Assembly: GCF_027011145.1 (NCBI RefSeq)
Contig: NZ_JALVAO010000070.1
Location: forward strand, 1 to 46,471
DNA: 46,471 nt
Direction of reading: 5' to 3'
From: Thermococcus sp.
GTDB taxonomy: Archaea; Methanobacteriota_B; Thermococci; Thermococcales; Thermococcaceae
The position numbers were made by a program, and so were the translations under genes. The notes under the pieces were generated by a model. It was given only the letters and a program-made list of their open reading frames with translations. It searched no databases and was not told the DNA's origin. This document shows, piece after piece, positions 40,844 to 46,471 of this stretch (position 1 is the first letter of the stretch; every line of letters starts with the position of its first letter).

Positions 40844-43800
40844 ATGATGGGACTCTCAGAGATTGAGAGAAAAGCATTTGATTTAATGGCAAGTTCCATC
40901 GTAAGATACAAGCCCCTGGATATATGGGAATTCGAGGGAGCCAAGATCACATTGCCTTTTCAACAGAAGGCATTTCCCGGAGATCTTTTTCTGTTTTCCA
41001 GGGAAATCAACGTTCCCAATGATGACCTTAAATGGTTTTTGAAAGTCTCGATGGAAGGAAACGCTCTGGTAAGACTTGATGGAAGGGCTTATGGGACTAT
41101 CGATGACGTCCACACGTACATCCCAATACGTCCCGGAAAACATAGGCTCGAACTTACGGTTTCACCGCTAACAATGTTCGGTTATCACAAGTGGAGAATT
41201 AAAATTGACTACGCAATGCTCATTGGGATTATGTGGGAACCTTACGTTCTAGCCCAGAGATTACTGGATTTGGTCAGTTTTATTGAGGTGCTGGAAGAAA
41301 ATGACCTTAGGGAGGCCCTTATAAAAGAACTCTCCGATATTCTCATAGGAGTTAAAAGTGTTCCCAACATAAAACAGATCACCCTTCTTAGAATGCTTCT
41401 GTACGATGGCGGTTTAGGGATTAAAGAGCTCAAAATAGGTAGATTCGACACGAGAGACGTTAGACCCGACTACATGTTTCTTTCGGCAGTTTATGGAACG
41501 GGGATCATGCAGGGAATATTCGATGATATTCCAAACCAAAGCAGAGAAAAGTACATAGAAGAAATTAATGAAATCCTCCAAAAGTTAGAAAAGGCCCTGG
41601 CGAAGCTGAGAAGGGCATTTCCAAAGATAGGTAAAGCCTACGCTTTTGCTCATTCTCATATCGATGCAGCATGGCTCTGGCCATACAATGAGACAAAACA
41701 GAAAATCCTGAGGACTTTCTCAACAATGGAGAGGCTAATGAGAAGATATGGGATTACGTACATTCAGAGTTCAGCACAATATTATAGATGGCTCGAGGAA
41801 ATGGACAAGGAGCTCTTTGAAAAGGTTAAACGGTACGTAGAGGAGGAAAAATGGATACTGGCCGGAGGAATGTGGGTAGAGAGTGACGTTCAGCTAATAG
41901 ATGGAGAATCTCTCGTTAGGCAGTTTCTCTACGGCCAAAGATACTTCCTTGAAAAATTTGGTAGGATTTCTAAGATAGGTTGGCTTCCAGATACCTTTGG
42001 TTTTTCAGCCTCATTGCCACAGATAATGAAAAAGAGCGGAATCGAGATGTTCGCAACGTATAAACTCCTCTGGAATGAGAGGAATGAATTCCCATATCAC
42101 GCATTTATATGGAGGGGAATTGACGGAACAGAGATTCCCGTTCACATTATGATGAGTTACAAATCTTCAATGACCACCAAGAGCTTGTATAAACAGTGGA
42201 AAAGATACAAAAACAAATATGAGGTCCCGTTTCTACTCTATGCCTATGGATATGGTGACGGTGGGGGAGGAGTTACCTGGGAAATGGTTGAAATGATGAA
42301 ATACATGAACAAAGTTCCATATATTCCAAAAATAACAAAGGGCCAAGAAAAAGAGTACATTTCAGAGCTTAAATCATGCACAGAAAAGATGCCAGTATGG
42401 GAAGGTGAACTCTATGTCGAGGTGCATAGGGGAACATACACAACAAACCTCCGGATGAAAAAATTAATGGCAACCGCCGAGTCAACTCTTAGAAGTGCAG
42501 AAATTTGGAGTTCAATCGCCGAGATGCTGGGATTACTTGAATACCCAAAAGAGAAGCTTGAGGAAATGTGGAAGAGGGTCTTATTGCATCAATTCCACGA
42601 TGTCCTTCCGGGTTCTTCAATAAGGGAGGTCTATGAAGAAGCTACCAAAGATCTGGAAAAGATAATTCAAGAAGGGAAAAGAATAATAGAAAGTTCACTA
42701 CTAACGATTGCTGAAAACAGCGGTTGTTCTCTGGTCTTTAACGATCTTCCATGGGAAAGACGAGAAGTTATTGAAGTTAATGGGGAACATTATCTTGTGG
42801 AAGCTTCGCCGATGGGATGGAAACCCTTTAGACCTATTTCTTCAGAAAATGGGGTCACAGTCAAGAATAATGGCGATACAATAATCCTTGAGAACGAATA
42901 TTTAAAAGCTGTGATTAACGAAGACGGAGAGCTAGTATCACTATACGACAAAGAAAACAAAAGAGAAGCCCTAAGAGGTCCAAGCAATGTCATCATGGCC
43001 CACGTGGACACACCCGGAATGTGGGACGCATGGGATGTTAATGAAGACTTTCTGATTCAGGGAGAGAAACTAAAAACAAGAGAAAAAGCAAAGATAATCT
43101 ATAAGAGCCCTCTTATTGCAGTAGTAAAAGTTGTCAAAGAATACAGAAATTCATTGGTAACTCAGCTAATAAAGCTTCGCAAGGAATCAAAACTCCTCGA
43201 ATTCGAGACAGAAGTTGATTGGAACGACAAAGAGGTTCTACTTAAAGCATGGTTCAACTTCAACACTCACAACTGGAGCTCTTTTTACGACATCCCCTAC
43301 GGAGTGATAGAAAGGCCTGCCGTGAGAAACACACCATGGGAACAAACAAAATTCGAAGTTCCTGCATTAAGATGGGCTGACGTGTGCGATGGGGAATATG
43401 GAGTTGCAATCATATGTACCTCTCGCCACGGATATTCAAACTGGGATTCAAAGATTGGACTGAGTCTACTGAAATCCCCTATTTATCCCAACCCTTGGAG
43501 TGACATAGGAAAGGGGCAATTTACCTATTACCTCTATCCACATAAAGGAGACTGGTTTGATGGAGAAGTGTACAAGAGGGCTTTAGAAGTATGGTCTAAG
43601 CTGAGAGTCGTCAAAACGAAGAAAGACCGTTGTTCTGGGGAGTTCAGTTTCATGAAAACCGACGCAGTTGTAGGGGCACTGAAAAAAGCTGAAGACAACA
43701 ATGGATACATTTTGAGACTCTATAATCCATCGGGAGAAGAAATTGAGGTAACTCTACCAAAAGAGGGAACTGAGCTCGACATGATTGAGGTAAACAGTAT

Positions 43801-43864
43801 TGGGAAAACAGGGAAGAAAATTAGACTGAAGCCCTTTGAAATAAAGACGATCAGAATCTCTTAG
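40844..43864 (+). CDS. Glycoside hydrolase family 38 alpha-mannosidase
   Basis: A 1006-residue retaining alpha-mannosidase. An N-terminal beta domain (residues 1-260) is followed by the catalytic domain: [16 protein letters not shown] (metal-binding His and Asp), [37 protein letters not shown] (catalytic nucleophile region), YGYGDGGGG and [13 protein letters not shown] (a third metal site); a long beta-sandwich tail completes the family order. No signal peptide, so it acts in the cytoplasm on mannosides or manno-oligosaccharides. The codon use is AT-rich and rich in AGA/AAA, unlike its neighbours, suggesting transfer. No sugar transporter or regulator is adjacent. ATG 40844 is chosen because a TATA box at about 40788-40797 would place transcription after ATG 40811. 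Confidence 0.93.
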   Translation: MMGLSEIERKAFDLMASSIVRYKPLDIWEFEGAKITLPFQQKAFPGDLFLFSREINVPNDDLKWFLKVSMEGNALVRLDGRAYGTIDDVHTYIPIRPGKHRLELTVSPLTMFGYHKWRIKIDYAMLIGIMWEPYVLAQRLLDLVSFIEVLEENDLREALIKELSDILIGVKSVPNIKQITLLRMLLYDGGLGIKELKIGRFDTRDVRPDYMFLSAVYGTGIMQGIFDDIPNQSREKYIEEINEILQKLEKALAKLRRAFPKIGKAYAFAHSHIDAAWLWPYNETKQKILRTFSTMERLMRRYGITYIQSSAQYYRWLEEMDKELFEKVKRYVEEEKWILAGGMWVESDVQLIDGESLVRQFLYGQRYFLEKFGRISKIGWLPDTFGFSASLPQIMKKSGIEMFATYKLLWNERNEFPYHAFIWRGIDGTEIPVHIMMSYKSSMTTKSLYKQWKRYKNKYEVPFLLYAYGYGDGGGGVTWEMVEMMKYMNKVPYIPKITKGQEKEYISELKSCTEKMPVWEGELYVEVHRGTYTTNLRMKKLMATAESTLRSAEIWSSIAEMLGLLEYPKEKLEEMWKRVLLHQFHDVLPGSSIREVYEEATKDLEKIIQEGKRIIESSLLTIAENSGCSLVFNDLPWERREVIEVNGEHYLVEASPMGWKPFRPISSENGVTVKNNGDTIILENEYLKAVINEDGELVSLYDKENKREALRGPSNVIMAHVDTPGMWDAWDVNEDFLIQGEKLKTREKAKIIYKSPLIAVVKVVKEYRNSLVTQLIKLRKESKLLEFETEVDWNDKEVLLKAWFNFNTHNWSSFYDIPYGVIERPAVRNTPWEQTKFEVPALRWADVCDGEYGVAIICTSRHGYSNWDSKIGLSLLKSPIYPNPWSDIGKGQFTYYLYPHKGDWFDGEVYKRALEVWSKLRVVKTKKDRCSGEFSFMKTDAVVGALKKAEDNNGYILRLYNPSGEEIEVTLPKEGTELDMIEVNSIGKTGKKIRLKPFEIKTIRIS

Positions 43865-44348
43865 CTCTCTTAGATTTTCTTTTTGGAACTAACCTAACAG
43901 GGCTTCCGCAGTCGGGACAGACTCCTTCTGGAGGCATCTCCCTAAAGTGCTTTCCACACCCTATGCAGACGTAGTTCCAGCGGATTACCCTTTTTATGCC
44001 CCGCTTTAGTGTTCTGAACTCTATGCCAAGAGTTCTGGCTATATTCTGGAGGTTGTAGTCGTCGGTGAGAAGGATTCCTTTGAGCTCGTAGGCCAGCGCG
44101 AGAACCTCAACATCGGCCTCGCTCAGCTCGTTCAGCTCGCCCGTTCTTCTCGCGGCGTCTTTAACGGCCTCGATGCTCTTTAGCGATGGGGCTAAAACCC
44201 TAACCTTGCCCGCGCTGATTAATCCTTCCAGGAAAAGCTTTGATTCCGGGTCCTTTACCTCCTCAACGACCTTTGGAGTGGTTACGCCTTCAACATCAAC
44301 ACCCTGTATAAAGATGGCCGTGTCTATTACCTGAACTTTTCCTCCCAT
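43851..44348 (-). CDS. Endoribonuclease Nob1
   Basis: A 165-residue rRNA-processing nuclease. An N-terminal PIN domain ([10 protein letters not shown] with the first acidic residue; [36 protein letters not shown]) is followed by a zinc ribbon: [11 protein letters not shown] and [12 protein letters not shown] (four cysteines). Nob1 makes the final cut at the 3' end of 16S rRNA. The basic tail [10 protein letters not shown] is typical. ATG 44348 is preceded only by a weak AGGG; upstream in-frame codons overlap the pxpA gene start region and are unlikely. The 3' end overlaps the GH38 gene by 14 bases. Confidence 0.95.
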   Translation of the reverse strand: MGGKVQVIDTAIFIQGVDVEGVTTPKVVEEVKDPESKLFLEGLISAGKVRVLAPSLKSIEAVKDAARRTGELNELSEADVEVLALAYELKGILLTDDYNLQNIARTLGIEFRTLKRGIKRVIRWNYVCIGCGKHFREMPPEGVCPDCGSPVRLVPKRKSKRAKRF

Positions 44349-44406
44349 GGCCCTAACTTGGAGAAACCCTTTTTTAGATTTCCGTCGAAAGGAATGCGGT
44401 GGGAAC

Positions 44407-45174
44407 ATGAAGGTTGACCTCAACTCCGATTTGGGGGAGAGCTTCGGCCGTTATAAGCTTGGCCTCGATGAGGAGGTAATGAAGTTCATAAGCTCGGCGA
44501 ACGTCGCGACGGGTTGGCATGCCGGCGACCCGCTGGTGATGAGGAGAACCGTGAGGCTCGCAAAGGAGAAGGGCGTTGCCGTTGGTGCGCACCCGGGTTA
44601 TCCGGATTTGCTTGGCTTTGGAAGGAGATACATGAAGCTTTCACCGGAGGAGGCGAGGAACTACATCCTCTACCAGATTGGGGCGCTTTACGCCTTTGTT
44701 AGAGCTGAGGGGGTTGAGCTACAGCATGTCAAGCCCCATGGGGCACTCTACAACGCCCTTGTGAGAGAAGAGGAACTGGCCAGGGCGGTGATAGAGGGGA
44801 TAGCGGACTTCGATAGGAACCTGATATTCGTAACGCTCTCCGGCTCACGGCCCGCTCAGATAGCGGAAGAGCTTGGCGTTAATGTTGCCCACGAGGTTTT
44901 TGCTGATAGAGCTTACAACCCGGACGGAACGCTCGTCCCACGCTCCAAACCCGGGGCGGTAATACACGATAAGGAAGAAATAGCGGAGCGCGTTGTTTCG
45001 ATGGTCAAAGATGGCGGGGTTAAGGCGATAAACGGCGAGTGGATCGAGCTGAAGGTAGATACAATCTGCGTCCACGGCGACAATCCGAAGGCTGTGGAGA
45101 TAGCAAAGCACGTTAGAGAAGTCCTCGAAAGAGAAGGCGTCAAAATAGTTCCGATGATAGAAATCGTTCGGTGA
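44407..45174 (+). CDS. pxpA: 5-oxoprolinase subunit A (LamB/YcsF family)
   Basis: A 255-residue protein with the family start [19 protein letters not shown], then [34 protein letters not shown] and [13 protein letters not shown]. With PxpB and PxpC it forms an ATP-dependent 5-oxoprolinase that opens 5-oxoproline, a damage product of glutamine and glutamate at high temperature, to glutamate. GGTGGGAAC precedes ATG 44407. The pxpB gene follows after four bases and pxpC after that, so all three form one operon. Confidence 0.95.
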   Translation: MKVDLNSDLGESFGRYKLGLDEEVMKFISSANVATGWHAGDPLVMRRTVRLAKEKGVAVGAHPGYPDLLGFGRRYMKLSPEEARNYILYQIGALYAFVRAEGVELQHVKPHGALYNALVREEELARAVIEGIADFDRNLIFVTLSGSRPAQIAEELGVNVAHEVFADRAYNPDGTLVPRSKPGAVIHDKEEIAERVVSMVKDGGVKAINGEWIELKVDTICVHGDNPKAVEIAKHVREVLEREGVKIVPMIEIVR

Positions 45175-45178
45175 GACC

Positions 45179-45850
45179 ATGAAAATCAAACCCCTCGGTG
45201 ACTCCGCCCTTCTGATTTCCTTTGGTGAGACCATAGACGAGGAAATAAACGAAAAGGTTCACGCTCTCACAAGGACCATAGAGCAGGCTAACTTTGAATG
45301 GCTCGTCGAAGTTGTTCCTGCATATTCTTCCCTCGCGGTAATCTATGACCCCACTTTGGTGGACTTCGAGAGCGTTAAGCGGGCCATTGAGGGAATAGAG
45401 ATTGCCTCAGAGCGCTTTGAGGGAAAACTTGTGGAAGTTCCCGTCGTTTACGGTGGCAAATACGGCCCGGATTTGGAGTTCGTTGCAAAATACAACGGTT
45501 TGAGCGTTGATGACGTTATCGAGATTCACTCGAGGCCGGTCTACCGCGTCTACTTCCTTGGCTTTCTCCCAGGGTTTGCTTACCTCGGCGGAATGGACGA
45601 GAGGATAGCGACACCTCGCTTAGAAAAACCCCGCTTGAAAGTTCCAGCGGGTTCAGTTGGGATAGCTGGAAAGCAGACCGGAATTTACCCGCTCGAAAGC
45701 CCCGGCGGCTGGCGACTCATTGGGAGGACGCCGTTGAGGCTCTTCAACCCGGCAAAAGACCCTCCGACCCTCTTTCGGCCAGGTGATAGGGTGAAGTTCG
45801 TACCAATAGATGAAAGCGAGTTTATGGAGTGGGGTGAAGGCGTTGATTAA
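45179..45850 (+). CDS. pxpB: 5-oxoprolinase subunit B (KipI family)
   Basis: A 223-residue cyclophilin-like protein: KIKPLGDSALLISFGETIDEE at the N-terminus, VPVVYGGKYGPDLEFVAKYNGLS, YRVYFLGFLPGFAYLGGMD (family signature), and PRLKVPAGSVGIAGKQTGIYP. It pairs with PxpC to form the ATP-using part of 5-oxoprolinase. GGTGAGACC precedes the ATG; the end overlaps the pxpC start by eight bases. Fully intact. Confidence 0.95.
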   Translation: MKIKPLGDSALLISFGETIDEEINEKVHALTRTIEQANFEWLVEVVPAYSSLAVIYDPTLVDFESVKRAIEGIEIASERFEGKLVEVPVVYGGKYGPDLEFVAKYNGLSVDDVIEIHSRPVYRVYFLGFLPGFAYLGGMDERIATPRLEKPRLKVPAGSVGIAGKQTGIYPLESPGGWRLIGRTPLRLFNPAKDPPTLFRPGDRVKFVPIDESEFMEWGEGVD

Positions 45851-46471
45851 GCTCCTCCGCGTTCCCTCGTTGCTGACGATTCAAGATGCTGGAAGGCCAG
45901 GTTATAGAAAGCTCGGTGTCCCGGTTTCCGGTTTCATGGACGACTATTCCGCGAGGATTGCCAACTACCTCGTCGGAAACCCCGGGGACGCTCCGCTTTT
46001 AGAGTTTCTCCTCAGGGGGCCGGCTCTTCGCTTCAAGTCTTCTGCGGTTTTTGCCGTCGCCGGGGACGTTGATTTGAGGCTCAACGGCGTTCCTGTTGAG
46101 CCGTGGACGAGCCACTGGGCCAAGAGAGGCGATGTCCTTGAGGTTGGGGCCTTGAAAACGGGCCTCTACGGATACATAGCCTTCGCTGGCGGAATAAAGT
46201 GCGAAAAATTACTCGGGAGTTGCTCCGCCTATCCAAGGGCTGGGCTTGGAAGGCCACTAAAGGAGGGAGATGAACTAACCTTTGGATACTCAATCCTGAC
46301 TGGAAAGGAGGGAAAATACCTTTCCGAGGAGCTTAGACCGGATTATTCCAGAAAAGAAATAACCGTTAGCGTTATCCTCGGCCCGGATTTGGAGCACTTT
46401 ACTGAGAGGGGAATTGAAACCTTTCTGAGCGAGGCGTACACCGTAACGCCTGAATCCGACAGAATGAGCTA
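45843..46471 (+). CDS. pxpC: 5-oxoprolinase subunit C (biotin-dependent carboxyltransferase-like), 5' part
   Basis: Partial: the gene runs off the right edge. TTG 45843 is taken as start because GGTGA lies five bases upstream. The product begins IKLLRVPSLLTIQDAGRPGY and continues VPVSGFMDDYSARIANYLVG, AVAGDVDLRLNG, and LGSCSAYPRAGLGRPLKEGD, matching the KipA/PxpC family. About 210 residues are visible of the roughly 320 expected. It completes the 5-oxoprolinase operon. Confidence 0.92.
   Translation, partial: MIKLLRVPSLLTIQDAGRPGYRKLGVPVSGFMDDYSARIANYLVGNPGDAPLLEFLLRGPALRFKSSAVFAVAGDVDLRLNGVPVEPWTSHWAKRGDVLEVGALKTGLYGYIAFAGGIKCEKLLGSCSAYPRAGLGRPLKEGDELTFGYSILTGKEGKYLSEELRPDYSRKEITVSVILGPDLEHFTERGIETFLSEAYTVTPESDRMS

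Overview
The window is a piece of chromosome from a hyperthermophilic archaeon of the Thermococcales, most likely a Thermococcus species. This is inferred from the gene content: cyclic 2,3-diphosphoglycerate synthesis, the archaeal wyosine enzyme Taw2, ABCE1, Nob1, RtcB with archease, AMP phosphorylase and a stomatin/NfeD-protease pair. The signals agree: GGTGA/GGAGG ribosome-binding sites, TATA boxes about 25 bases before starts, dense overlapping genes, and archaeal box C/D guide RNAs.

Layout. 1-7021 is an accessory type I restriction-modification island: partial hsdM, a PIN-domain gene, hsdS, a 485-base gap holding a strongly structured RNA candidate, a small membrane-anchored coiled-coil protein, hsdR and a YgjP-type metallopeptidase. 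7063-9624 holds a zinc-binding mini-protein, taw2, a small hypothetical gene, a box C/D sRNA, a Cas4-like nuclease and a histone-fold protein. 9760-11912 is the two-gene cyclic 2,3-DPG pathway. 11884-14601 is a reverse-strand run (double metallophosphoesterase, CBS protein, class II amidotransferase), followed by an orphan restriction-like nuclease, an AIR-synthase-like enzyme and ABCE1. At 18437-19079 an IMPACT/YigZ family gene is broken by an exact 13-bp tandem duplication. 19076-21956 has a HAD phosphatase, a PAP2 membrane phosphatase, tRNA-Thr(CGT), a small exported protein and panB. 22162-25481 is an RNA-processing cluster: archease, tRNA m5C methyltransferase, its PUA-like partner and RtcB ligase. 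25563-29532 is an ABC exporter operon with a large NEW3-type surface protein. 29635-35944 carries moaC, AMP phosphorylase, MinD with a small membrane partner, and the stomatin/NfeD pair.

36044-38063 is a compact operon (winged-helix-like protein, DNA glycosylase, coiled-coil protein, ribbon-helix-helix-like protein) with four alternating GTGAA/TTCAC half-sites before the last gene, followed by a C/D sRNA and a second structured RNA with H/ACA-like features. 38136-46471 contains a secreted amidase_3 protein (a murein-hydrolase fold in an organism expected to lack murein), a radical SAM/DUF512 enzyme, an AK6-type kinase, an AT-rich GH38 alpha-mannosidase, nob1, and pxpA, pxpB and the start of pxpC for 5-oxoproline breakdown.

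The least explained signals are the fold inside the restriction locus (2677-2809), the half-site array at 37474-37511, the tandem sRNA locus at 37916-38063, and the PIN and membrane-protein insertions among the hsd genes.
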